A stretch of DNA of 12,231 nt from Clostridiales bacterium. Lineage in GTDB: Bacteria; Bacillota; Clostridia; Oscillospirales; Oscillospiraceae. The position numbers were made by a program, and so were the translations under genes. The DNA lies in the NCBI GenBank assembly GCA_021205375.1, contig JAJPXR010000202.1, positions 1 to 12,231 on the forward strand. Reading direction: 5' to 3'. Position 1 is the stretch's first letter; each line of letters opens with the position of its first letter. Below the pieces are notes generated by a model. That model was not told the DNA's origin. It worked only from the letters and a program-made list of their open reading frames with translations, and searched no databases. Below are positions 1 through 6,576 of the stretch, piece after piece.

Positions 1-56
1 TGCTTCGCATGGTCCCCCTCCCCTTTCAGGGGAGGCGAGAGGGGTGGTCGGTTACG
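1..56 (+). repeat. Palindromic repeat copy R1, truncated by the window edge (tail A)
   Basis: The copy begins inside the GCTTCGCATGGT hairpin also seen in R8, continues with the short core CCTCCCC-TTTCA-GGGGAGG, GCGAGAGGGGT and tail A GGTCGGTTACGG. It faces R2 across about 85 AT-rich bases with no gene; this inner stretch resembles the one between R3 and R4. Bases 1-295 thus hold only repeat DNA. Confidence 0.82.
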
Positions 57-139
57 GAATGATAGTTCGTTAGGGGCAGGGCCTTCTCTATTGAGCAAAT
101 TTCATTTTAAAATCCAGACTCTTTGAGAGAAATGCTGAA

Positions 140-279
140 CAAACGACAAGCACTACCCTCCCTTGCCTCCCCTGAAAGGGCAAGGAGCGAAGCGGAAGTG
201 CCGCTTGACGGCGGAGGAGGGCCGCCGCCTTTAGGCGGTGGCGGAGGGGTTTCCAGCACAAGGCTGAATAAAAGGGATA
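140..279 (-). repeat. Palindromic repeat copy R2 with long core and tail B
   Basis: Read on the minus strand it is the R5 variant: TCCCTTTTATTCAGCC flank, outer arm GGAAACCCCTCCGCCAC (238-254, identical to the R7 end), hairpin CCGCC-TAAA-GGCGG, a 52-bp core at 166-217, and tail B TAGTGCTTGTCGTTT. It lies 17 bases beyond the uvrC stop and faces R1. Confidence 0.87.
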
Positions 280-295
280 CCCTTAAAAAAACAAA

Positions 296-2134
296 TTACT
301 CCGCGTTGTCCTGCTTCTCCGAATGAAAATGCGTATACACCGCTTTCGCGGCGTTTTTCGGCACCACCCGGCACAGCTCCTCATAGCTGGCGGCGCGGAT
401 GTTCTTCACGCTCTTGAACTGCTTCATCAGCGCCTTGCGCCGAGCCTCTCCCACGCCGGGAATGGCCTCCAGCTCCGAGGCGACGGTGTGTTTGGCGTGG
501 CTCTCCCGGTGGTAGGTGATGGCGAAGCGGTGGGTCTCCTCCTGGATGCGGCCGATCATGGAGAAGATCGCCTGGTTGGATTGGATGCCGATCTCCCGGC
601 CGTCCCCCGCCACCAGCGCGCGGGTGCGGTGGCGTCCGTCCTTCACCATGCCGAACACGGGGACGGTCAGCCCCATCGTCTCCAGCACCGTTTCCGCCGC
701 GTGGACCTGGCCCAGGCCGCCGTCCATCAGCAGCACGTCGGGCAGGGTGGAAAATTTCTCGTCCCCGTCCAGATACCGGCGGAACCGCCGGGTCAGCACC
801 TGCTCCATGGAGGCGTAATCGTCGGGGCCGGTCATGTCCTTGAGCCGGAACCGGCGATAGTCCTTTTTCAGGGGTTTTCCGTCCACAAAGACGGTCATGG
901 AGGCCACGATGTCCGCCGAACCGGTGTTGGAGATGTCATACGCCTCGAACCGGTGGGGCGCACTTTCCAGCCCCATCATGCTGCCCAGCAGCTCCATCAG
1001 GCGGTTCTGCCGCTCCTCCTTGGTGGTGGCGCGTTCGGCCTCGTCTGCGGCGTTTTTGCCCGCCAGCTCCACCAGCCGCACTTTATCTCCCCGCTGGGGC
1101 ACCAGCAGCTCCACTTTACGGCCCGCTGCCTGGGTCAGCAGTTGTTGCAGGGCCTCCCGGCCCTCCACCTCGCAGGGCAGCAGGATTTGACGGGGCAGGT
1201 TGCCCCGGTCCCCGTAATACTGACTCACCAGCGCGGAGACCACGTCCTGCTCTTCCTCCTCCATGGGGGTGGGCAGCAGCTCGGTGTCCCGGTCCGCCAG
1301 CGCTCCGTCCAGGAAGTGCAGCACCACGAAGCAGCTCTTGGCCTCGCCGCGGTAGAAGCCCACCACGTCGGTGTCCGCTCCGGCTCCGGCGACCACCTTC
1401 TGCCGGGTGCCCAGGAGCTGAATGGCCTGCAAGCGGTCCCGCAGCTCGGCGGCGTTCTCGAACCGCAGCTCTGCCGACGCCTGGAGCATTTCTTCTTCTA
1501 ATTCTTTCTCCACCTGGGCGAATTTGCCGTCCAGCAGGCGGATGGCCTGGCGGATGCGGGACTGGTACTCCTCCGCGCTCATCGTCGGCTGGCACCAGCC
1601 GTCGCAGGTGCCCAGATGGTGGTTCAGGCAGGGGCGCTCCTTGCCGATGTCCCGGGGGAACTTCTTCTTGCAGGTGGGCAGGCGCAGGGCGGCAGAGACG
1701 GTCTTGATGATCTCGTAGCTGCTGCCCCGGCTGCCGTAGGGACCGAAGTACCTGGCCCCGTCGTCCACAGACCGGGAGGCCAGGGAGAACCGGGGGTACT
1801 CGTCCTTGACGGACAGGCGGATATAGGGGTATCCCTTGTCATCCTTTAATAAGATGTTATACTTGGGCTTGTGGCGCTTGATGAGGGAGTTTTCCAGCAC
1901 CAGGGCCTCAAACTCGCTGTCAGCCAGGATATAGTCGAAGTGGTCGATCTGGCTGACCATGGCCCGGGTCTTGCCCGTGTGACTGGCCAGGTCCGCAAAG
2001 TATTGGCTGACCCGGTTTTTCAGCGCCCGGGACTTGCCCACGTAGATGACCTCTCCCGCCTTGTCCATCATGATGTAGACGCCCGGCTGGAGGGGGAGGG
2101 AGTGGGCCTTTTCCTTCAATTCTTCCTTGGTCAT
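296..2134 (-). CDS. uvrC: Excinuclease ABC subunit C
   Basis: The product has 612 residues from the ATG at 2134, which has GGGAGG about six bases upstream; the in-frame ATG at 2176 lies in the terminator stem and is rejected. Domains in order: GIY-YIG nuclease at about 14-92 (GVY at 18-20, YVG at 31-33), four cysteines at 155, 169, 177 and 181 positioned as the UvrC iron-sulfur ligands, a UVR domain at about 203-240 that contacts UvrB, the RNase H-like nuclease with AYDISN, LLMDGGLGQ and FGMVKDG acidic motifs and the HAKHT histidine region, and C-terminal helix-hairpin-helix motifs (LEAIPGVGEARRKALM). With UvrA and UvrB it makes both incisions of nucleotide excision repair. All key residues are present. 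A short AAGGG-TAT-CCCTT stem after the stop may be a weak terminator. Confidence 0.98.
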   Translation of the reverse strand: MTKEELKEKAHSLPLQPGVYIMMDKAGEVIYVGKSRALKNRVSQYFADLASHTGKTRAMVSQIDHFDYILADSEFEALVLENSLIKRHKPKYNILLKDDKGYPYIRLSVKDEYPRFSLASRSVDDGARYFGPYGSRGSSYEIIKTVSAALRLPTCKKKFPRDIGKERPCLNHHLGTCDGWCQPTMSAEEYQSRIRQAIRLLDGKFAQVEKELEEEMLQASAELRFENAAELRDRLQAIQLLGTRQKVVAGAGADTDVVGFYRGEAKSCFVVLHFLDGALADRDTELLPTPMEEEEQDVVSALVSQYYGDRGNLPRQILLPCEVEGREALQQLLTQAAGRKVELLVPQRGDKVRLVELAGKNAADEAERATTKEERQNRLMELLGSMMGLESAPHRFEAYDISNTGSADIVASMTVFVDGKPLKKDYRRFRLKDMTGPDDYASMEQVLTRRFRRYLDGDEKFSTLPDVLLMDGGLGQVHAAETVLETMGLTVPVFGMVKDGRHRTRALVAGDGREIGIQSNQAIFSMIGRIQEETHRFAITYHRESHAKHTVASELEAIPGVGEARRKALMKQFKSVKNIRAASYEELCRVVPKNAAKAVYTHFHSEKQDNAE

Positions 2135-2159
2135 TGCCGCCTCCCGGTGTGGCTGTTCA

Positions 2160-2190
2160 CAAAAAAAGCGCCGCAAAACCCTGCGGCGCT
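2160..2190 (-). terminator. Rho-independent terminator of the HPr-like gene
   Basis: On the minus strand, 21 bases after the stop, AGCGCCGCA and TGCGGCGCT form a perfect 9-bp GC-rich stem with a 6-base loop, followed by seven or more T residues. It ends the HPr-like transcript; uvrC starts 25 bases beyond it and therefore needs its own promoter or readthrough. Confidence 0.93.
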
Positions 2191-2211
2191 GATTTTTGTT
2201 CTAAAAACAGA

Positions 2212-2475
2212 TCAGTTGACGGTATCGCAGGCCAGGACTTCCACCAGGCCGTCGATGGCCTCTTTTTCGTCCGGTCCGTCTGCCATCAGTTTCACAACGG
2301 TTCCCTGGAGAATGCCCATAGACAGCACACCCAGCAGACTTTTGGCGTTTACCCGGCTATCTTCGACCTCCACCCAGATGGAGCTGACGTACTCATTGGC
2401 TTTCTGGATGAAAAACGTGGCAGGGCGCGCATACAGGCCAACCTTGCTGCTGACAACCGCTTCTTTTACAGTCAT
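2212..2475 (-). CDS. HPr-like (Crh-type) protein with Tyr at position 15
   Basis: The product has 87 residues, the normal HPr length, from an ATG with GGGGAGGAA six bases upstream; a longer in-frame start at 2523 would lie inside the promoter. The fold is clear: GLYARPATFFIQKANEY around the active-site loop and VNAKSLLGVLSMGI around the regulatory serine. In HPr the loop reads GL-His-ARPA, with His15 carrying phosphate from enzyme I to enzyme II proteins. Here residue 15 is Tyr (codon TAT), so phosphotransfer should be impossible, while Ser46, the HPr kinase target, is kept. That is the pattern of Bacillus Crh (Gln15, Ser46), a CcpA co-regulator. A Crh-like regulatory role is inferred. It has its own promoter and a strong terminator, and lies between mutS2 and uvrC. 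Confidence 0.9.
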   Translation of the reverse strand: MTVKEAVVSSKVGLYARPATFFIQKANEYVSSIWVEVEDSRVNAKSLLGVLSMGILQGTVVKLMADGPDEKEAIDGLVEVLACDTVN

Positions 2476-2518
2476 GAAAGATTCCTCCCCAAAGGCTATC
2501 CTGTTATAGCTGGAGTAT

Positions 2519-2548
2519 ATCATAACAAATTTTATTTCCCGCCGTCAA
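2519..2548 (-). promoter_or_regulatory. Sigma-A type promoter of the HPr-like gene
   Basis: The minus strand has TTGACG (2543-2548), an 18-base spacer and TATGAT (2519-2524), each one base from consensus. Transcription would start about 35 bases before the ATG. It gives the HPr-like gene expression independent of mutS2. Confidence 0.7.
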
Positions 2549-2583
2549 TGTCAAATTTAACAAACTTTTTCCCACCGGGAGGG

Positions 2584-2655
2584 GAAATATGCCACATTGT
2601 CGTGAAAATGGTACGAAAGTCGCACGGAAAGGGCGAAATATGCCTCAAAATATGC
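2584..2655. promoter_or_regulatory. Direct repeats upstream of the HPr-like promoter
   Basis: GAAATATGCC occurs exactly at 2584-2593 and 2635-2644, with a third partial copy AAATATGC at 2648-2655. All lie between the mutS2 stop and the -35 box of the HPr-like gene, the first about 36 bases upstream of that box. They could be regulator binding sites; no known consensus was recognised. Confidence 0.3.
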
Positions 2656-2665
2656 AGGATTTGTG

Positions 2666-5044
2666 TCATTTCAGTTCGACAACGGTGACGCCGTCCTCGC
2701 CCTCTCCGAACCGGCCCAGCCGGTAGCGCTTCACATACTTGCAGGTTTTCAGGTACTGGTGGACGGCCTGGCGGAGCACACCGGTGCCCTTGCCGTGGAT
2801 GATGGAGACGCCGGTCAGGTGGGCCATCACCGCGCTGTCCAAAAACCGCTCCACCATGGCCACACCCTCGTCGCAGGTCATTCCCCGGATGTCCAGCTCC
2901 TGGCCCACGCTGCTGCGGGTGACCTGGTGGTGGGCGGTGTTGGATTTGCGCTGGGGCTGCTTTTTGGGCTGTGCAGAGGCGGCGGAGACCACCCGCACCT
3001 CGTCCTGGGTGGCGGAGATGGTCAAAATCCCGGCCTTGAGCTGCAAGGCTCCGTCCTTGCCCACGGAGAGCACCTGGGCGCGGGTGCCCAGGCTAAGCAG
3101 CTCCACCGTGTCCCCCGCCTGAGCGGGGCGGGAGGACTCCGGCTGGGGCAGGCTGCGGCTCTGGCCCACCCGCTGGCTGGCCTGGTTCAACTGGCGGCGC
3201 AGCTCGGCGCGCTGGACGTTGGTGTCCCCGGCCTCCTGGCCCTGCTTCTGGCGCTTTTTCATGCCGTCCAGCTCGTGGAACACCCGGTTGGAGGCGCTGC
3301 GGGCGTCGTCCAAAATCTGCTGAGCCTCGGCGCGGGCTTTGTCCACCACCTTGGCGCGCTCCTCCTCGATGGCCCGGCGGCTCTCGGCGGCGGCGGCGGC
3401 GTCCTGCTCCATCTGGCGGCGAAGCTTTTCCGCCTCCTGCTGCTGGTCCTCCAGCTCCTGGCGCTGCTGCTCCAGCCGGGTCAGCACGTCCTCAAACTGG
3501 ACGTTTTGCCGGTCGATGCGGCTGCCCGCGTTGGCGATGACGTGTTCCGGCAGGCCCAGCCGCCGGGAAATGGCGAAGGCGTTGGACTTGCCGGGAACGC
3601 CGATGAGCAGCCGGTAGGTGGGCTGCAAGGTCTCCACGTTGAACTCGCAGGAGGCGTTTTCCACCCCCGGCGTGGTCATGGCGTAAACTTTCAACTCGGC
3701 ATAGTGGGTGGTAGCCGCCACCCGCGCCCCGATGCTTCGGGCCTCCTCGATGATGGCCACCGCCAACGCCGCGCCCTCGATGGGGTCGGTGCCCGCTCCC
3801 AGCTCATCGAAGAGAATTAAGGTGTCCTCTCCCGCCTGAGCGAGAATTTCCACGATATTGGTGATGTGGGAGGAGAAGGTGGAAAGGCTCTGCTCGATGG
3901 ACTGCTCGTCCCCGATGTCCGCCAGCACCGCTTGGAAAATGGAAAAGCTGCTGTCATCCCCCACGGGCAGGTGGAGGCCGCACTGGGCCATCAGGGTCAG
4001 CAGCCCGGCGGTTTTCAGCGTCACCGTCTTGCCGCCGGTGTTGGGGCCGGTGATGACCAATGTATCGAAGTCCTCCCCCAGCCGCAGGTCGATGGGGACC
4101 GCCGTCTTGGGGTCCAGCAGGGGGTGCCGGGCCTTGCGGAAGTGGAACCCGCCGCTGTGGGACAGTCTGGGGGGCATCCCGTTCATTGCGTAGGAGAGCT
4201 TGCCCTTGGCGAAGATGACATCTAACTGGAGCAGCAGGTCATAGTCCAGCAGGATGTCCTCCCGGCGCTGGGCGGCCAGGGCGGACAGCTCCGCCAAAAT
4301 CCGGGCCACCTCTTTTTCCTCCCGGCTCAGCAGCTCCCGCAGCTCGTTGTTGGCCTGCACCGCCGCCATGGGTTCCACGAACAGGGTGGAGCCGGAGGCG
4401 GAGACATCGTGGATGAGGCCGGGAACGCTGCCCCGGCACTCGGCCTTCACCGGCACCACGAAGCGGTCGTTGCGGATGGTGATGATGGCCTCCTGCAAAT
4501 ATTTGGACGCGGAGGAGGAGATGAGCCGCTGCAACACTTCTCTTGCCTTGCCGGAGGCGCTGCGGATGTGGCGGCGGATGTCCGCCAGAGCAGGGCTGGC
4601 GCTGTCGGCCACCTCGTCCTCGGAGAGGATTGCCCCGGTGATGCGGTTCTCCAGCGCCTGGTCAGGGACCAGGCTGCGGAACAGAGGGTCTAAAATGGTG
4701 CTTTTCTCCCCGAAACCGCTGTAGGCGGCCACGTTCCGGGCGGTGCGCAGCACCGCCGCCACCTCCAGCAGCTCCCGGTTGTTCAGCGCGCCCCCCAGCG
4801 CCGCCCGCTGGAGGGTGGCATCCACCGGTTTCAGGTTGGCGAGGGCCGGGTTGCCGTGGAGGTCCATCATGTCCCTTGCGGCGGTGGTCTCCGCCTGGCG
4901 GCGCAGCACCTCCACCTCTTCGCCGCTGGGCCGCAGGGCCAGGCAGCGCTCCTTGGCCCCGTCGCTGACCGCCTGCTCCGCCAGCAGCTCCAGCACGCGG
5001 GGCAGCTCCAGGGTGTGGATGGATTTTTCGTATAAGTCTGTCAT
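2666..5044 (-). CDS. mutS2: MutS2 ATPase with Smr domain
   Basis: The product has 792 residues, typical of MutS2. The ATG at 5044 has AAAGGA eight bases upstream; an in-frame TTG 12 codons earlier has no comparable site. The MutS-type core and clamp fill about 1-320, the ABC ATPase follows with Walker A GPNTGGKT at 333-340 and Walker B LILFDELGAGTDP at about 409-421, then a glutamine-rich coiled coil at about 515-615, a KOW-like stretch, and a C-terminal Smr domain with LDIRG and HGKG. There is no mismatch-recognition domain. MutS2 suppresses homologous recombination in some bacteria and splits collided ribosomes in Bacillus; the complete Smr domain fits either activity. No terminator follows, so readthrough into the HPr-like gene is possible. 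Confidence 0.97.
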   Translation of the reverse strand: MTDLYEKSIHTLELPRVLELLAEQAVSDGAKERCLALRPSGEEVEVLRRQAETTAARDMMDLHGNPALANLKPVDATLQRAALGGALNNRELLEVAAVLRTARNVAAYSGFGEKSTILDPLFRSLVPDQALENRITGAILSEDEVADSASPALADIRRHIRSASGKAREVLQRLISSSASKYLQEAIITIRNDRFVVPVKAECRGSVPGLIHDVSASGSTLFVEPMAAVQANNELRELLSREEKEVARILAELSALAAQRREDILLDYDLLLQLDVIFAKGKLSYAMNGMPPRLSHSGGFHFRKARHPLLDPKTAVPIDLRLGEDFDTLVITGPNTGGKTVTLKTAGLLTLMAQCGLHLPVGDDSSFSIFQAVLADIGDEQSIEQSLSTFSSHITNIVEILAQAGEDTLILFDELGAGTDPIEGAALAVAIIEEARSIGARVAATTHYAELKVYAMTTPGVENASCEFNVETLQPTYRLLIGVPGKSNAFAISRRLGLPEHVIANAGSRIDRQNVQFEDVLTRLEQQRQELEDQQQEAEKLRRQMEQDAAAAAESRRAIEEERAKVVDKARAEAQQILDDARSASNRVFHELDGMKKRQKQGQEAGDTNVQRAELRRQLNQASQRVGQSRSLPQPESSRPAQAGDTVELLSLGTRAQVLSVGKDGALQLKAGILTISATQDEVRVVSAASAQPKKQPQRKSNTAHHQVTRSSVGQELDIRGMTCDEGVAMVERFLDSAVMAHLTGVSIIHGKGTGVLRQAVHQYLKTCKYVKRYRLGRFGEGEDGVTVVELK

Positions 5045-5093
5045 GGTCGGGTTCCTTTTGATAATCTTTCTCTTTGACAAAGCGATAGCGTAG

Positions 5094-5167
5094 ACACCCC
5101 TCCGCCACCGCCTAAAGGCGGCGGCCCTCCTCCCCTTTCAGGGGAGGCGAGAGGGGTGGTCGGTTAC
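5094..5167 (+). repeat. Palindromic repeat copy R3 (outer arm, short core, tail A)
   Basis: The copy reads ACACCCCTCCGCCACC, hairpin CCGCC-TAAA-GGCGG, core hairpin CCTCCCC-TTTCA-GGGGAGG, GCGAGAGGGGT and tail A GGTCGGTTAC. It is nearly identical to R7. It begins 50 bases upstream of the mutS2 start and faces R4, with about 90 AT-rich bases between them. Together they fill most of the 5045-5485 gap, where I see no gene. Confidence 0.87.
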
Positions 5168-5257
5168 AAAAGGGTATTTATTAAGGGGAAAGTATTTTCT
5201 ATTTGGTTCATTTTATCTCAAAAAACACTCGCGTCAAGCAAAAAACGCAAACGAAAC

Positions 5258-5464
5258 GGCAAACACTTTCCCCCTTGCCTCCCCTGAAAGGGCAGGGAGC
5301 GCAGCGCAGGGAGAAGCGTAGCTTCGGAAGTGCCCCTTGAGGGCAGAAGTGCCGCTTGACGGCGGAGGCAAGGGGGGTGGTTGTTTTCAAAAAGGCCGTT
5401 CTTTGCGGAAAAATGTGTACTATGCCGGGCAAAAGTGCTGTTGAAACGGAAAGCACGAACCAAA
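5258..5464 (-). repeat. Palindromic repeat copy R4 with both tails and duplicated core part
   Basis: On the plus strand, tail B (GGCAAACACTTTCCCCC, diverged) is followed by TTGCC-TCCCCTGAAAGGGCAGG, a hairpin GAAGC-GTA-GCTTC, two tandem versions of GAAGTGCC(C/G)CTTGA, GGCGGAGGC, and a diverged tail A (GGTGGTTGTTTTC). It is the only copy with tail B on one side and tail A on the other. Its right flank aligns with the R6 tail up to the TTAGCTG repeat at the recO stop. Confidence 0.75.
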
Positions 5465-5494
5465 CTAACGGCTAACAGCTAACAGCTAATGGCT
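5465..5494 (-). repeat. TTAGCTG short tandem repeat at the recO stop
   Basis: The minus strand reads AGCCATTAGCTGTTAGCTG, then TTAGCCGTTAG: four TTAGCNG units. The first TTAG contains the recO stop codon (5486-5488). It forms the outer end of repeat copy R4. Confidence 0.7.
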
Positions 5495-6241
5495 CTTAAT
5501 CTGTTTATAAAAATCCAATGTATGAAACCCCCGCTCCAACTGGGTCAGCAGAAACCCCTCCGCCGCGTCCCCCAGCCGCTTTTCCCCCGGCCCGGAGAGC
5601 CGGAAGGAGAACAGCCGCTTGGAGGGGCAGGAGACGATGTGCCGCATGGCGGCCAGGCTCCCGGCGTCGAGAGGCAGGGAGATGCCGTCCCCCACCTGGC
5701 AGCCCCGGCAGTGCAGCACGCCTTCCCGCAGGTGGAAACGGGGTTCCTCCGGCTGTTCCTCGCCGCAGAGGGCGCACCGGTCCAGGGCGGGGGCGTACCC
5801 CGCCAGGCACATGGCCCGCAGCTCGAAGGCCGCCTTGACCAGCGGCAGGGGCCGGTCCAGGCTCTCCAGGGCATAGAGGGAGTTCAGCAGCAGGGCCAGC
5901 AGCTCCGGGGCGGGGACGCCCTCCGGAGCCAACAGCTCCGTCACCTCCGCAAAGTAGGAGCCGAGGGCCATTTTGTCCAGGTCCTCCCGGACGCCCCGGA
6001 ACTCCCGATTCGTCACCGCCTCGCTGAGGGTCCAGCGGCCCCGGTACTCCTTGAGGACCACGTCGGACCAGACCAAAAGCTGAGCGGCGGCGGAGACGCC
6101 GCCTCCCTGTTTGCGGCTTTTGCGGCAGGCCCGTGCCGTCACCGTCAGCTTACCGCTGTCACGGGTCAGCAGGGTCAGAATTTTGTCCGATTCCTTGTAG
6201 TTCACCGCCCGCAGGACGATGGCCTGGGTGGTCAAGTTCAT
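5486..6241 (-). CDS. recO: DNA repair protein RecO
   Basis: The product has 251 residues, normal for RecO. An N-terminal OB fold starts TTQAIVLRAVNYKESDKILTLL; a helical domain follows, with the zinc-binding pairs Cys156/Cys159 (CALC) and Cys178/Cys181 (CRGC). RecO works with RecR, and RecF in many species, to load RecA on SSB-coated single-stranded DNA at gaps. AGAGGA precedes the ATG by ten bases, and the start lies inside yqzL. The TAG stop is provided by a TTAGCTGTTAGCTG tandem repeat, so the last residues (IKSH) end exactly where repeat DNA begins. Downstream is the repeat composite R3/R4, separating it from mutS2. Confidence 0.97.
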   Translation of the reverse strand: MNLTTQAIVLRAVNYKESDKILTLLTRDSGKLTVTARACRKSRKQGGGVSAAAQLLVWSDVVLKEYRGRWTLSEAVTNREFRGVREDLDKMALGSYFAEVTELLAPEGVPAPELLALLLNSLYALESLDRPLPLVKAAFELRAMCLAGYAPALDRCALCGEEQPEEPRFHLREGVLHCRGCQVGDGISLPLDAGSLAAMRHIVSCPSKRLFSFRLSGPGEKRLGDAAEGFLLTQLERGFHTLDFYKQIKSH

Positions 6242-6335
6242 GGTGGTCCCGTCCTCTCTCAGCGGCCTTGGCCAGCACGTAGGCCTCCGGCAGGCCGGTG
6301 CGGAAAAAGAGCGCCCAACTCTGTTCAGATGTCAT
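6159..6335 (-). CDS. yqzL: YqzL-like small protein
   Basis: The product has 58 residues beginning MTSEQSWALFFRTGLPEAYV. The pattern W-x-LF-x2-TG-x-PEAY-x-L-x-K-x2-E matches YqzL (about 45-50 residues in Bacillus), a conserved protein of unknown function regularly found just upstream of recO and downstream of era. GGAGG lies eight bases before the ATG. The family-like part ends near residue 27; the rest (RGRDHHELDHPGHR and on) is read from recO in another frame, giving an 83-base overlap. That C-terminus is probably not conserved. The overlap also places its translation across the recO start, suggesting coupling. It is too short and too overlapped for many gene finders, but position, motif and ribosome binding site agree. 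Confidence 0.75.
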   Translation of the reverse strand: MTSEQSWALFFRTGLPEAYVLAKAAERGRDHHELDHPGHRPAGGELQGIGQNSDPADP

Positions 6336-6387
6336 AGTCGAATCCTCCGTTGGGGCAGCGCCTGCGCAGGGAGCGGGTTTTACTCAT
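6325..6387 (-). CDS. Possible 20-residue peptide upstream of yqzL
   Basis: A 20-codon ORF starts MSKTRSLRRR, continues CPNGGFDYDI and ends in TGA. AAAAGGG lies seven bases before its ATG, a good ribosome binding site that belongs to the flank of repeat R5. The peptide is basic in its first half and overlaps the yqzL start by 11 bases, which would allow translational coupling. I do not recognise it. It may be a leader peptide, a real small protein or chance; the main support is the ribosome binding site and the tight coupling. Confidence 0.3.
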   Translation of the reverse strand: MSKTRSLRRRCPNGGFDYDI

Positions 6388-6390
6388 GAT

Positions 6391-6535
6391 TATCCCTTTT
6401 ATGCAGCCATGCGCTAGGAACCCCTCCGCCACCGCCTAAAGGCGGCGGCCCTCCTCCGCCGTCAAGCGGCACTTCCGCTTCGCTCCCTGCCCTTTCAGGG
6501 GAGGCAAGAGGGGATAGTGCTTGTCGTTTATTGTC
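6391..6535 (+). repeat. Palindromic repeat copy R5 with long core and tail B
   Basis: After an ATCCCTTTTATGCAGCC flank shared with R2, the copy reads outer arm GGAACCCCTCCGCCAC, hairpin CCGCC-TAAA-GGCGG, a 52-bp core (6453-6504) from CCTCCGCCGTCAAGCGG to CTTTCAGGGGAGG, CAAGAGGGG, and tail B ATAGTGCTTGTCGTTT. R2 is the same variant on the opposite strand. The 6388-6725 gap holds this copy, the hairpin and tandem repeat beside it, and about 110 bases (6614-6725) without recognisable features. Confidence 0.88.
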
Positions 6536-6554
6536 AGTTTTATTCGACAAATAT

Positions 6555-6576
6555 GGGATTTTCAGCGAAAAATCCC
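6555..6576. terminator. Hairpin in R5 tail, possible weak terminator of era
   Basis: GGGATTTT and AAAATCCC form a perfect 8-bp stem with a 6-base loop (CAGCGA). On the minus strand, the direction of era, the bases after it (ATATTTG) are only moderately T-rich. Similar T-rich/A-rich hairpins with a CGC loop occur in the R4 and R6 tails, so it may be part of the repeat and not a dedicated terminator. Confidence 0.3.

Noticed and set aside
266..292. Terminator of uvrC (AAGGG-TAT-CCCTT with T runs)
   Set aside because: The stem has only five base pairs and the downstream T run is interrupted; too weak to call as a feature.
123..326. Small open frame across R2
   Set aside because: It translates the GC-rich repeat (glycine/proline runs). 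The same peptide-like pattern arises from R5 at 6380-6631, so it is repeat DNA and not a gene.
323..1501. Long plus-strand open frame of 392 codons opposite uvrC
   Set aside because: It is a shadow of uvrC produced by GC-rich third positions; its composition is histidine/glutamine/glycine-rich with no domain, while uvrC on the other strand is unmistakable.
2663..3820. Long plus-strand open frame of 385 codons opposite mutS2
   Set aside because: Mirror frame of the mutS2 coiled coil and Smr region; low-complexity leucine/glycine/histidine composition and no ribosome binding site.
5208..5463. Two overlapping minus-strand open frames of about 80 codons within R4
   Set aside because: They consist of repeat sequence and AT-rich tail; neither has a convincing ribosome binding site.
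6361..6370. Perfect palindrome CCTGCGCAGG as an operator
   Set aside because: It lies inside the small ORF upstream of yqzL, is single, and a 10-base GC-rich palindrome is expected by chance in this composition.
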